A stretch of DNA of 64,000 bases from Verrucomicrobiia bacterium (GCA_035629175.1 DASPIL010000048.1:20827-84826), one strand, 5' to 3'. Counted from the first letter of the stretch, positions 1 through 7,031 are shown. Numbers and translations: made by a program. The notes: generated by a model not told the origin, from the sequence alone.

Positions 1-631
1 GCGCAGCAGCTTTGTTTACCACGGGATTTGTCGGCGCGTCCTGCGGGGGTTGTTGAGTCGGGGAAACGTCGATGACTGGCGCGGCTGGTTCCTGCTTGGC
101 TTCAACCTTTTGCTTCTTTAGCAACGGTTCGCTAGAAGCTGCGGGTTGAATATCCTCATCACTGCTATCTCCGGCGTAAATCTCGGGTGCCAGCATGGCA
201 ACTCCATTGGAGATCGCCCTGGCGCGGAGCATGTTGGCTGGCGTCTTTTCCCAGTTCGACTTTGGCCGGATCAAACCCTGCGCCTTGGCCTCTTCGATCG
301 TGAACTTCGACGTAATCGTGTTCCCTTCCAGCGCCAGTTCGAGAACGGCCTCCTTGCCATCCGTGCCGTCCTTGACCCATTTATGCTTTCCGCCCATTTG
401 CCGAAATTCAGCGAGCGCAGCGAGAGCCTTTTTGGAGAGCTTGTTGTCGAGGATGTGATAAGTCCTCGCGATGACAGAAGGCGGTTTGCCCGTTGCGAGA
501 CACTCCATCGCAAGCACCTGTCCTTGCTCTACTTTCTCGCAGCCGAACATGCCTGACTTGGCAAGGAATTGGCCGATGCGTTCGATGGCTTCGACGGGAT
601 TGTTGATCTTTGAATACAGTTCGATTTCCAT
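1..631 (-). CDS. RecT-like phage recombination protein (partial, runs off window)
   Basis: An open frame from ATG at 629-631 runs leftward with no stop to base 1, giving about 210 codons; the C-terminus is outside the window. The middle contains a conserved-looking stretch with FTIEEAKAQGL, then a WEKTPANMLRARAISNG segment. This resembles phage single-strand annealing proteins of a RecT-like group, in which a W-x-K-x-P-x-x-M-L-x-x-R-A pattern is typical. The tail is rich in Pro, Glu and Gln and is probably disordered. Inferred role: DNA recombination for the element. The assignment rests on remembered motif similarity, so the family is tentative; the reading frame itself is clear. Confidence 0.6.
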   Translation of the reverse strand, partial: MEIELYSKINNPVEAIERIGQFLAKSGMFGCEKVEQGQVLAMECLATGKPPSVIARTYHILDNKLSKKALAALAEFRQMGGKHKWVKDGTDGKEAVLELALEGNTITSKFTIEEAKAQGLIRPKSNWEKTPANMLRARAISNGVAMLAPEIYAGDSSDEDIQPAASSEPLLKKQKVEAKQEPAAPVIDVSPTQQPPQDAPTNPVVNKAAA

Positions 632-686
632 AGGGTGCTTTCTTTCGTGTTTTGCGGGTTTTACCTACCCGATGAGGGAAAATTTT

Positions 687-905
687 TTAGTCAGCGAGAA
701 TCTTGTCGTGCTCCGAGGACAATTCTTCTGTTGTCATCGCGTGGAATTTGGTCGCGTTACTCAGCGTCCGACCGTGAATCGCAAGCAGCGTGTCGATAGT
801 CATTCGACGGGCGTGATCCTCGATGCGCAAATATGGATCGCGGTCTCGAGCTGTGACTGGTAGCGCAGAGGTTGCGTGAACCGTTGTGCTTTGTTCAGTT
901 TTCAT
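687..905 (-). CDS. Small hypothetical protein of the element
   Basis: A 72-codon frame with an ATG at 903-905, overlapping the end of the radical SAM gene by 11 bases. Such overlaps recur through this operon, which supports translation. The protein is hydrophilic with several His and Arg residues and no membrane segment or cysteine. I do not recognise a family. It sits between the radical SAM gene and the RecT-like gene and is probably co-transcribed with both. Confidence 0.5.
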   Translation of the reverse strand: MKTEQSTTVHATSALPVTARDRDPYLRIEDHARRMTIDTLLAIHGRTLSNATKFHAMTTEELSSEHDKILAD

Positions 906-1902
906 CGTTCACCTCCGCGTTGAGGTTTTCCGGGCGATAGTTCGCAGCCTCCCATTGCTCCCACGTGAAGCGCTTATCGTAGGCGCCAATTAGCCAGCGC
1001 TGGAACCCGACAAGCTCAGGGGTGCGAACAAATGGCATTGGGTATGGCCGCGCTCCCCATTCCCGTAGCTTGCGCACCCGGTAAAGCCTGTCCTCCGAGG
1101 TCTCTCCAGGCCAAAAGCCAACGAGCATGTAAACCATGACGTGATCCGGCTTCACCCCGTATTTTTTAAGCCTGTCCAATCCCTCAAACAGCCTGGCTTC
1201 GTCTTTACGATTGTCCCAAGCGGTATAGATGCGCTTGGCCTTCATGTCGTCGGCCCGGTAATCGATGCTCGCGAGTGCTTCCGCTGCCTCATCTGTCAGG
1301 AACCGGGCATTGATACCCTGATTGAAACTGACCTTGAAACCGCCTTCGCGAATCTCCGCGATCCGATCGCGCCAGTGCGGTTGCCCAAAGAAGTCATTAT
1401 CCAACAGAATCAACTCACGCGGCCACGGTTCGCCCCGCCAAATATCATGGATCGTGTTTTCCTCGCGCATCGCGCCTTCCTTGCGAGGAACCACGCAGAA
1501 CGAACAGCGAAGCCGACATCCGCGTTGAGTAAACCCAATGCTTTGTCGGCAGTTCGGGTAAATCGAATAATCCTGCTTGGTTGTTGTGATCCCGTGCGCT
1601 TCCAGAGTAGAAGCCACATCAACACCAGTTCCGCCGACAACCGCATTCGGAAAATGCTCAATGAGTTTTGAGACGGATGGGCGGGACTTTTCGAAGATTG
1701 CGGAGCCGTAAACGTGGGTAGGCGCATCCCACAACTGGCGCTCAGGGTTTCCAGTCCATCGCAGTTCGACCGAATCCCCGCGCTGCTTGTGGTGTGCAGC
1801 GATCCGCATCGCCGCAATATTGGGTACCTTTCCGTCAAGTTGAAACACCAGGACGCGGGAAGGCGCACCGTTCCCGTTCTCCGTTGGCTTTTCAGTGGGC
1901 AT
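895..1902 (-). CDS. Radical SAM enzyme of the mobile element
   Basis: 335 residues with the radical SAM cluster motif C-x3-C-x2-C in the context RGCRLRCSFCVVP at about residues 129-141, preceded by a B12-binding-like but short N-terminal region containing GGTGVDV. The cluster would bind a 4Fe-4S centre and cleave S-adenosylmethionine to start radical chemistry. Downstream blocks such as LDNDFF and NQGINARFL fit the barrel strands of the family. Related radical SAM proteins occur in phages and mobile elements without known substrates. It overlaps genes on both sides by 11 bases, so it belongs to the element operon. The substrate cannot be inferred; nucleic-acid or peptide modification are both possible. 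Confidence 0.85.
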   Translation of the reverse strand: MPTEKPTENGNGAPSRVLVFQLDGKVPNIAAMRIAAHHKQRGDSVELRWTGNPERQLWDAPTHVYGSAIFEKSRPSVSKLIEHFPNAVVGGTGVDVASTLEAHGITTTKQDYSIYPNCRQSIGFTQRGCRLRCSFCVVPRKEGAMREENTIHDIWRGEPWPRELILLDNDFFGQPHWRDRIAEIREGGFKVSFNQGINARFLTDEAAEALASIDYRADDMKAKRIYTAWDNRKDEARLFEGLDRLKKYGVKPDHVMVYMLVGFWPGETSEDRLYRVRKLREWGARPYPMPFVRTPELVGFQRWLIGAYDKRFTWEQWEAANYRPENLNAEVNDEN

Positions 1903-2203
1903 TCACTACCTCCTTCAATCGCGAAACGCTGTCTGTGTATTTGCCGCTCCTCGGGTAAGCCGCGAGCAGCACACGACCGTCGCGCAAAGTCATCTCCAAC
2001 CGCTTGCCGTTGAACGCTTCAAACAACTTGCATTCGAAGGCGCACCCCCGCCATTCATCACTCCCCATCAGGTGGACCCATATTTGACCGCTGCTTTCCG
2101 GCCGAACACAGAAGGAGGTAACTTTGTGCCTCACCATGATCTTTTTAACGCGCTGGAGGTAATGCGCATCGGTCGCGTTGAACGTTGTCTCTTTATTGTC
2201 CAT
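1892..2203 (-). CDS. Hypothetical protein of the element
   Basis: 103 residues from an ATG at 2201-2203; it overlaps the radical SAM gene by 11 bases and the upstream gene by 11 bases. It begins with a polar stretch and includes an LQRVKKIMVRHKVTSF segment and a Trp-containing middle part, with two scattered cysteines. No membrane segment. I do not recognise a family. The even pattern of short overlaps with both neighbours is the main support that it is real. Confidence 0.55.
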   Translation of the reverse strand: MDNKETTFNATDAHYLQRVKKIMVRHKVTSFCVRPESSGQIWVHLMGSDEWRGCAFECKLFEAFNGKRLEMTLRDGRVLLAAYPRSGKYTDSVSRLKEVVNAH

Positions 2204-2396
2204 TCGTCCCTCCTGTGATTCGCTCGATGAGCATCTTGCGTTCAGCAGCAGTGGGGTTGTTGAGAAGGTTGGAAAGGGCTGCGGCTAGCGTGCCGGTCGC
2301 AAATGCGTATTGATCTGATACGTCACCAAGCCCACGCTCCTTAGCTGTGGCTGTGGCCCATTCCATGACCTGCCCAGCAGTGATTGGATCATTCAT
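2193..2396 (-). CDS. Small hypothetical protein of the element
   Basis: 67 residues, starting with ATG at 2394-2396, overlapping the excisionase-like gene by four bases (ATGA type) and the next gene by 11 bases. The sequence looks helical (repeated Ala/Leu and a segment around AALSNLLNNPTAAERKML). No recognised family. Translational coupling with its neighbours is likely. Confidence 0.5.
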   Translation of the reverse strand: MNDPITAGQVMEWATATAKERGLGDVSDQYAFATGTLAAALSNLLNNPTAAERKMLIERITGGTNGQ

Positions 2397-2602
2397 CGTT
2401 TCGCTCCTTTCGCAGTTCCTTCAATGAATGTGCGCGGATGAATCCGCACCATCTTGCGACCGCGGATAATGACGCCTGGCAATTGCGCTTTGCGGGCCGT
2501 AAGCCAGTGCCGCTCGACCTGCTGCCATGTGCAGAACTGTTCCGGTGTAAGCATCGAATCCAAGTCGAAGCCGGTTGGCAGGCATCCGGGTTTCTGATTC
2601 AT
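2393..2602 (-). CDS. Excisionase-like DNA-binding protein
   Basis: About 69 residues. I place the start at ATG 2600-2602 because it overlaps the upstream stop codon in an ATGA arrangement; a longer in-frame version to 2677 would run deep into the neighbour. The pattern LTPEQFCTWQQVERHWLTAR followed by GVIIRGRKMVRIHPRTFIE resembles small excisionase/MerR-like winged-helix proteins of phages and integrative elements, where a helix-turn-helix is followed by a basic wing. Inferred role: control of excision, or a replication-linked DNA-binding role. It supports the view that this segment is an integrated element. Confidence 0.6.
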   Translation of the reverse strand: MNQKPGCLPTGFDLDSMLTPEQFCTWQQVERHWLTARKAQLPGVIIRGRKMVRIHPRTFIEGTAKGAKR

Positions 2603-2853
2603 TCCGTGACCTTGATTTCCCCGCACTGAATGCAGGTGTGAAAGTTTGGGGAATCGCAGCGCCAGGTGTGATCGCATGGAGTTGAATCGCGGAGGTCTTC
2701 TGGTTCAGTGACCGTCTTCACGTCGACACGAAAACCATGCTCGTCTTGCGTTGCAATTGGAGCCTTGGTGATTCGCAGTCCGAAAAACAGACCTGCACAT
2801 CCGCCGACCACTATGCCGAGCAAAAGCTGAATGATCGTAAACTTCGCGTTCAC
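2599..2853 (-). CDS. Small membrane protein with zinc-ribbon-like tail
   Basis: About 84 residues. The GTG at 2851-2853 is chosen because it overlaps the upstream stop as GTGA, matching the coupling style of the operon. An N-terminal hydrophobic segment (FTIIQLLLGIVVGGCAGLFF) should span the membrane. The C-terminal part has CDHTW, then C-x2-C in CIQCGE, which could form a zinc ribbon. No family recognised. It is co-directional with the element genes. Confidence 0.5.
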   Translation of the reverse strand: MNAKFTIIQLLLGIVVGGCAGLFFGLRITKAPIATQDEHGFRVDVKTVTEPEDLRDSTPCDHTWRCDSPNFHTCIQCGEIKVTE

Positions 2854-3167
2854 GCTTCCACCTCCGCCCACTCCTGCTTGCCCTTGCGAGCGACCTTCTT
2901 GCTGGCCTTCATCGCGTCCGAGCCGAAAGCAATCGCGCACAGGATCAGAATCAGCATCGTGCCGCCGTAATACTTCCGGCGGACTTCCTTGAGCTGCACC
3001 GCCAGCTCCGGGTGCTTCACCTCAGCACCGGCGAGCACGAGCTTGCGCACGAACTCACCAACACTCTTGCAACCTTCGCGAACGGCTGCTCGGCCCAGCT
3101 CGGAGCGTTCATCGAGCGGGATGTTGATCGATAGATTCGCGGTTCCGGTTCCGATGGCGTTGGTCAT
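2850..3167 (-). CDS. Ribbon-helix-helix protein with membrane segment
   Basis: 105 residues from ATG 3165-3167 (a TTG nine bases upstream is possible). The N-terminal half reads as a ribbon-helix-helix unit: a strand around NLSINIPLDERSELG, then helices ending SVGEFVRKLVLAG. Known relatives are Arc/CopG-type regulators and mobilisation accessory proteins. The C-terminal half carries one hydrophobic segment (TMLILILCAIAFG) and a Lys/Arg-rich stretch, so a membrane-tethered DNA-binding protein is a reasonable inference. The stop overlaps the next gene's start. Confidence 0.5.
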   Translation of the reverse strand: MTNAIGTGTANLSINIPLDERSELGRAAVREGCKSVGEFVRKLVLAGAEVKHPELAVQLKEVRRKYYGGTMLILILCAIAFGSDAMKASKKVARKGKQEWAEVEA

Positions 3168-3222
3168 AGGCGGCAATCTTGTTAAGGGTTCCGACTTGTG
3201 CGGGTGTGCGGGTGTGCTTTAC

Positions 3223-3456
3223 TCAGGCCGATTCGAACGCGGCATCCTTGGGAAGTGTGATTCCGTGCGATTTGATCATCGCCTTGGCGCGCTGATCGAC
3301 TGCGTTCGAAATGAAATCCGTGACATTCTCATTATCGATGATCGAGGTGATGATCTGCGCCCGTCGGAGAGATACCGGGCGAATGGAGATCGTTCGTTTG
3401 CCTTCGCCTTCGCGGGAATCCGACTCCTTGTTAAGAACCTGTGTTTTGTTTCGCAT
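3223..3456 (-). CDS. Small basic protein, possibly ribbon-helix-helix regulator
   Basis: 77 residues from ATG 3454-3456; a longer in-frame start at 3543 would reach across the divergent control region and is rejected. The protein has a basic start and a segment KRTISIRPVSLRRAQIITSI followed by NVTDFISNAVDQRAKA, which could be the strand-helix-helix of a small dimeric repressor. It is the first gene of the leftward arm and faces a rightward gene across a region with paired repeats, a common layout for an autoregulator. The family call is an inference. Confidence 0.5.
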   Translation of the reverse strand: MRNKTQVLNKESDSREGEGKRTISIRPVSLRRAQIITSIIDNENVTDFISNAVDQRAKAMIKSHGITLPKDAAFESA

Positions 3457-3478
3457 ACTCGTTTGTCTGTGTGCGAGT

Positions 3479-3508
3479 GTTATGGCATACACTTGCATGC
3501 AGTTGCAA
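3479..3508 (-). promoter_or_regulatory. Candidate promoter for the leftward element operon
   Basis: On the minus strand a -35-like TTGCAA (3503-3508) and a -10-like CATAAC (3479-3484) are separated by 18 bases, 23 bases upstream of the first leftward ATG. It overlaps one of two identical 12-base repeats, so repression at that repeat would block it. Judged by eye against the sigma70 consensus only. Confidence 0.35.
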
Positions 3509-3534
3509 GCATGAGAATGCATTTGCATGCAGTT
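3493..3534. repeat. Paired direct repeat in the divergent control region
   Basis: TTGCATGCAGTT occurs twice, at 3493-3504 and 3523-3534, exactly 30 bases apart (about three helical turns). Each copy contains the palindrome TGCATGCA. The copies lie between divergent genes of the element and overlap the candidate leftward promoter. The spacing puts both on the same face of the helix, as expected of operators for a small dimeric regulator such as one of the neighbouring ribbon-helix-helix candidates. Confidence 0.55.
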
Positions 3535-3547
3535 TTCAGCCAACCTT

Positions 3548-3997
3548 ATGGAGAAGATTCAGGACGATAAGAAGCCCGAAGGTTCAACGAGCCTTCGGGT
3601 GAATCGGGAGCTGTTTGCTCGAATTCAAGAAACAGGCGCGCGTTTGCACATGTCCGCAAATGCGTTTGGGGTTGCTGCAATCGAAGCAATCCTCGACTTG
3701 ATCGATCAGGAGGAAAGCAACAGGGCTGTGCCGGACATCATTCGGATGCACGACACAGTCAAGGGGAGTAAGACGCCGTTTGGCCGCGGGGTGACTAATT
3801 CCACTTCAGCTTCCATGGCGGAACACGGCGCAAAGCTTGTCGCCGAGGTGGAGCGGCGAAAGCGCGCCGGTTCTTTTTCCGAATCACAACCTTCATCTTC
3901 AGCTGATGCTTCCAGCGGCCAAACATCTCCGACATCTCGAGACAATACTCGTCTGTCCAATCGGAAGACATCTCCTCCAAAACAGGTTCCAGAATGA
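3548..3997 (+). CDS. Hypothetical protein with ribbon-helix-helix-like N-terminus
   Basis: About 149 residues from ATG 3548; an earlier ATG at 3527 lies inside the second control-region repeat and is less likely. Residues 10-50 read as strand plus two helices (TSLRVNRELFARIQETGARL, then NAFGVAAIEAILDLID), like a CopG-type fold. The rest is Ser/Pro/Lys-rich and low complexity. It is divergent from the leftward operon and may be the second regulator of the pair. No Shine-Dalgarno sequence is obvious. Function is inferred only. Confidence 0.5.
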   Translation: MEKIQDDKKPEGSTSLRVNRELFARIQETGARLHMSANAFGVAAIEAILDLIDQEESNRAVPDIIRMHDTVKGSKTPFGRGVTNSTSASMAEHGAKLVAEVERRKRAGSFSESQPSSSADASSGQTSPTSRDNTRLSNRKTSPPKQVPE

Positions 3998-4112
3998 TTT
4001 TTGTTCCTTGGTTCTTAGGTCCTTGCAACTTCATACGCGAGGATGATCTCGCGGGAGGTAGGACTTTGGATGTCCAACCCTGCCTGAAACTTATTCACAG
4101 TGTTCACACTCA

Positions 4113-4637
4113 ATGAAAGCGTTCGCACTTTTATCGATACTCCTTGCTGTCGCCGGATGCGCCATGATCCCAGAGATGCCGGGCTCCGTTTCTACGAACT
4201 TATCCAAGTTCGATGGCGCGAGCGAGATCAGCGTCTCTCCGGCGTGGGTGCAAACCAGTCGCTGGGTTGCAAGCATTCGCCTTGGTGCTTACCGCTCATC
4301 CAAAATGGAGCCTGGTGCCATTGTTATCAAAGCCGTCTATGAAGGAGTTGAATCAATAGAGCGTTTGCGCTTCAACATCGACGGCACTTTTGAAGAACTG
4401 AAGCCGCTCGACTCTTCCACAACCTACGAGGAAGACGACCGCAATCCAGGCCTTCTGTCTGTTCGCAGATTCCATGCGACCGACGATCTGATCAGACGGG
4501 CAGTCAATGCGACGAACACGATCGTGCGAATGGACTTTCGAGGAACATACCTCGACGGCGAATTCGGTCTCAACCAAGCGCATTTCGCCAAACCCGCGTT
4601 CAAGAAGTTCCTGACTGCATTGGAGAACCAGCCATGA
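4113..4637 (+). CDS. Predicted lipoprotein of the element
   Basis: 174 residues. The N-terminus MKAFALLSILLAVAGC is a clear lipoprotein signal with a lipobox ending in Cys16, so the product should be exported and acylated. The mature part has mixed beta-type sequence and no recognised domain. Its TGA overlaps the ATG of the next gene in an ATGA arrangement, so the two are probably translated together. Lipoproteins on elements often alter the cell surface or exclude competing elements; that role here is speculation. Confidence 0.65.
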   Translation: MKAFALLSILLAVAGCAMIPEMPGSVSTNLSKFDGASEISVSPAWVQTSRWVASIRLGAYRSSKMEPGAIVIKAVYEGVESIERLRFNIDGTFEELKPLDSSTTYEEDDRNPGLLSVRRFHATDDLIRRAVNATNTIVRMDFRGTYLDGEFGLNQAHFAKPAFKKFLTALENQP

Positions 4638-5305
4638 ATCCCCACGCACCGGAAGAATGGCGCAACGGTCCACCCAGCGAGAAGCAGATACGAAGGTTGC
4701 GCTGGTGGGGAACGAAGATGCAGCTTCAGATACCCGCCCCTCGAACCAAGGGCGAGGCGAGCGAGATCATTGATCAGTGGCTCAATGCGCGCCCTGATCT
4801 TGAAGATGAATGGCGCGAGGAGTCTGATCGATTGGAGCAAGTGGACTGGGACAGAAGAGAGGCAGAAGAAGCTGCGGAAGATGAGCGCCGTGACTTTGAA
4901 CACCTTTGCGATGTGGTCGACGAGTGGCGGGATATCCACCCGTGCCCGCCGGTGTCTCAGGAACAAGTGAGGCGAGTGCTCGAAAGAGTAGGATCGCAGC
5001 CCAATTCGGAAGATCGTGGCAAATATATGGGTCGTTTCTTCGCTGAGCTGAAGCGACAGTTTCCTTCCCTGTTCACGCTTGAATCGGAAATGAAATACCA
5101 CCAAGAGCAACTCGAAAACACCAAAGCCAATTTTCTGGAAATGGTTCGCGTGAAAGCGGCGAAGCGAGGGATCGAGATTAAAGATTGGGAACTGGTGTGG
5201 AGTGTTTTTAGACAATTTCCCCACCATCCAAACGAAGATTCATCTGAGATGGAACTTAGGTTTTTTGCCGCGATAAAACATGCAGAAGATCGCAAATCTC
5301 AATGA
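4634..5305 (+). CDS. Acidic hypothetical protein beside the attachment site
   Basis: 223 residues, coupled to the lipoprotein gene by an ATGA overlap. It is rich in Glu, Asp, Arg and Trp, with a strongly charged helical middle (EREE-type runs around residues 60-95) and no membrane segment. The N-terminal SEKQIRRLRWWG stretch resembles short helical modules seen in phage proteins of unknown function. It is the last gene before the tRNA remnant, the place where an integrase is often found, but it shows no recombinase motif (no R...HxxR...Y). Confidence 0.5.
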   Translation: MNPHAPEEWRNGPPSEKQIRRLRWWGTKMQLQIPAPRTKGEASEIIDQWLNARPDLEDEWREESDRLEQVDWDRREAEEAAEDERRDFEHLCDVVDEWRDIHPCPPVSQEQVRRVLERVGSQPNSEDRGKYMGRFFAELKRQFPSLFTLESEMKYHQEQLENTKANFLEMVRVKAAKRGIEIKDWELVWSVFRQFPHHPNEDSSEMELRFFAAIKHAEDRKSQ

Positions 5306-5309
5306 AAAA

Positions 5310-5332
5310 GTGGCAACAAACGTGGCAACAAA
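5310..5332. repeat. Tandem 11-base repeat near the attachment site
   Basis: GTGGCAACAAA occurs at 5310-5320 and again at 5322-5332, a 12-base period, about 45 bases from the tRNA remnant. Paired short repeats flanking an att core are typical arm-type binding sites for tyrosine integrases. The role is inferred from position. Confidence 0.45.
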
Positions 5333-5376
5333 ATCGACACCATTGAAAAACCCCAGCAAATCGAGACTTTCACGGT

Positions 5377-5424
5377 GCCTTGACACGGTAGGGGTCACAG
5401 GTTCGAAACCTGTATCGCGCACCA
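5377..5424 (+). other. 3' remnant of tRNA-Val(GAC); element attachment site
   Basis: The bases read as the 3' part of a tRNA: anticodon loop TTGACAC (anticodon GAC), 3' anticodon stem GGTAG, a perfect T arm (ACAGG, TTCGAAA, CCTGT), acceptor strand ATCGCGC, then A and an encoded CCA ending at 5424. The 5' half is missing: no GCGCGAT acceptor strand or D arm lies upstream, and the 5' anticodon stem pairs only four of five positions. This is the expected scar when an element inserts into the 3' half of a tRNA gene and regenerates the full gene at the other end. Confidence 0.8.
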
Positions 5425-5427
5425 TCT

Positions 5428-6243
5428 TCAAAATCCCCGCAAAATCGTACTGCTTCGCGGAGGCAAACCTGGAGCGGGAGCCCGCTTCAAAACCACGTAT
5501 TCAATCCCCATCTTCTCGCAATACTCGCGTTTACCGCCCTTGTCCCCGTCCTCGTTAACTATGTAATAGTCGGGTTTGATCCGCCGAATCTCAGGGTCAG
5601 CATCCACCCAACCCGTTCCTGTCGTGACCAGCGCCTGCTTCACATAACGGATTGAGCCCACAACATATCGTCGCTCCTGCTCTGACAGCAACGGATGCCC
5701 CTCTCCCTTCAATAATCGCACGTTCGCGTCGCTGCCCAGGCAAAGATACAAATCCCCGAAGGCGGACGCCTCTTCCGTGAATCTGACATGGCCGGAATGA
5801 AACCAATCGTAGCAACCCGTGGCGATTGCCTTCTTGCGTCCTGGCGCCGAGGGCATGGGCGGCGGCTCGGGAAATCCCTTCAATTCGTCGCTCGAAAACA
5901 CGCGATAGGTGATTCCCCTTTCCTTCGCGACCCCCGCGCGTTCCGGGCTCGCTGACGGCTCGTAATCGGCCCAAGAAACGGCATCGATCTCGGGCACGGT
6001 TTTCGCATCCGCGCTGTCGGGGAGGGCGAGCACCGACTGCACGTAACGAACTGCCTGGAGAAAGTAGCGACGCTCTGCGAAGGGGAACTTTGGCGCCTGC
6101 CCGTGGATCTTGTGAAAAACAACGTCAGACCACAATGCCACGGTAACGGGTCCGAGCTTCGCCGCCTCTTCCAGGAAACGGAGATCGCGCGCGCGGATGT
6201 CATCGAAGCCTCCGCAAACGATTACGGGTAATGCCGCATTCAT
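5428..6243 (-). CDS. Tandem nucleotidyltransferase (cytidylyltransferase-like)
   Basis: 271 residues from ATG 6241-6243, which overlaps the upstream stop as ATGA; longer upstream frame is shadow sequence. Two adenylyl/cytidylyltransferase-like domains appear in a row. The second (from about residue 135) is intact, with GCYDWFHSGHVRFTEEA carrying the nucleotide-binding HxGH signature, as in heptose or glycerol phosphate nucleotidyltransferases. The first starts GGFDDIRARDLRFLEEA: it keeps the frame of the motif but has lost HxGH. Inferred: activation of a phosphorylated sugar with CTP or ATP, coupled to the kinase-like gene upstream. The exact sugar is unknown. Confidence 0.75.
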   Translation of the reverse strand: MNAALPVIVCGGFDDIRARDLRFLEEAAKLGPVTVALWSDVVFHKIHGQAPKFPFAERRYFLQAVRYVQSVLALPDSADAKTVPEIDAVSWADYEPSASPERAGVAKERGITYRVFSSDELKGFPEPPPMPSAPGRKKAIATGCYDWFHSGHVRFTEEASAFGDLYLCLGSDANVRLLKGEGHPLLSEQERRYVVGSIRYVKQALVTTGTGWVDADPEIRRIKPDYYIVNEDGDKGGKREYCEKMGIEYVVLKRAPAPGLPPRSSTILRGF

Positions 6244-7031
6244 GCTGAAGCCGTTCGTACGTTCACTTGAAAGGCGCCAGGAACAGGCCGATCTGACGCG
6301 ACGATCAGGTAGCCGCCGCCGCATCCGGAGTACATCGCGCCTGGATATTCCCGCTGGTAAGCACCCAGCAACGCCAGGAGATCGACACGCAGCAAGGGAT
6401 GCCGCACCACCCCGGGGAGCAACTTCTCCCAGCATTTCATATTCTCATTGAGGGACGCGCCGAGTGCCTTCACATCCTTCCGCACAATTGCGTCGAAGCA
6501 TTGCCGCCCTGCCTCACCCAGCCGTGCGACCCATGGGGGCTTGAGGTTCTTAATCGCGAGCGGGTTGTATCCTTCGGGGCGGGGTTCGACAGGGAGAAGA
6601 TGCAGCCTGGATTCCAGCCATCGAGCGACGGCGCGTGAGTTGCACGATTCGATGTGGGCAGGAAATATGCCCCCTTCGAAGTTGAAATCATAATCCAGCC
6701 GGTTGATGCCTGGATACAGAAGGCCGATCATATCCTGTGAACCGCTCGGTTCGGCTTTGCCATGGTTCTCAGCCTCGTAAAGCTCCCGGACGAGGTCCGC
6801 GCCAGGGCGTTTCGGCAACTTGCCCCCCCAAAGTTTCAGCGCAACAGCACGCGTTCCGCTTGCAATGCCTGAACGATCCATGGGGCGGAAATTCGGTTCA
6901 ATCTGCACTACAACCATCGACCCAGGCGGCCGTGGGTTGTGCTGTGAAACAAACGGCTGATCGATCCAGCCGCCAGCGAGTTGCAGGCGGTTGGGAATCG
7001 ACCCGAGCAAGCGGTTGAGAGGCGATTTCAT
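6240..7031 (-). CDS. GHMP-kinase-like sugar kinase
   Basis: 263 residues. The start of the protein has PNRLQLAGGWIDQP, which matches the N-terminal substrate-binding motif of GHMP kinases, and a later CGGGYLIVASD segment fits the C-terminal glycine-rich motif. The central P-loop-like GHMP motif (usually PxxxGLGSSA) is not evident; instead there is SGIASGTRAVALKLWGG, so activity is uncertain. It is translationally coupled to the downstream nucleotidyltransferase, suggesting a two-step kinase plus nucleotidyl transfer route to an activated sugar, similar in logic to the HddA/HddC or HldE heptose pathway. The pathway assignment is inference. Confidence 0.65.
   Translation of the reverse strand: MKSPLNRLLGSIPNRLQLAGGWIDQPFVSQHNPRPPGSMVVVQIEPNFRPMDRSGIASGTRAVALKLWGGKLPKRPGADLVRELYEAENHGKAEPSGSQDMIGLLYPGINRLDYDFNFEGGIFPAHIESCNSRAVARWLESRLHLLPVEPRPEGYNPLAIKNLKPPWVARLGEAGRQCFDAIVRKDVKALGASLNENMKCWEKLLPGVVRHPLLRVDLLALLGAYQREYPGAMYSGCGGGYLIVASDRPVPGAFQVNVRTASA

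Larger units (their letters stand above)
1..5424. mobile_element. Right end of an integrated phage-like element in tRNA-Val
   Basis: Seen: a run of short, tightly overlapping genes unlike the rest of the window, ending exactly at a 3' tRNA-Val remnant. The leftward genes include a RecT-like protein, a radical SAM enzyme, an excisionase-like protein and ribbon-helix-helix proteins; two rightward genes lie next to the attachment site. Known: tyrosine integrases commonly insert elements into tRNA genes and leave a 3' tRNA fragment at one end. Inferred: the intact tRNA-Val, the integrase and the rest of the element lie left of position 1. No integrase or structural phage gene is visible here, so it could be a prophage, a satellite or an integrative plasmid. 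The left boundary is unknown. Confidence 0.7.

Noticed and set aside
4634..5305. Integrase candidate next to the attachment site
   Set aside because: The protein lacks the tyrosine recombinase R, HxxR and Y positions and the serine recombinase N-terminus; it is an acidic hypothetical protein.
5240..5431. A leftward frame containing the text RDTGFEPVTPTVSR
   Set aside because: It is the antisense reading of the tRNA-Val remnant. This peptide is a well-known artefact of translating tRNA genes backwards.
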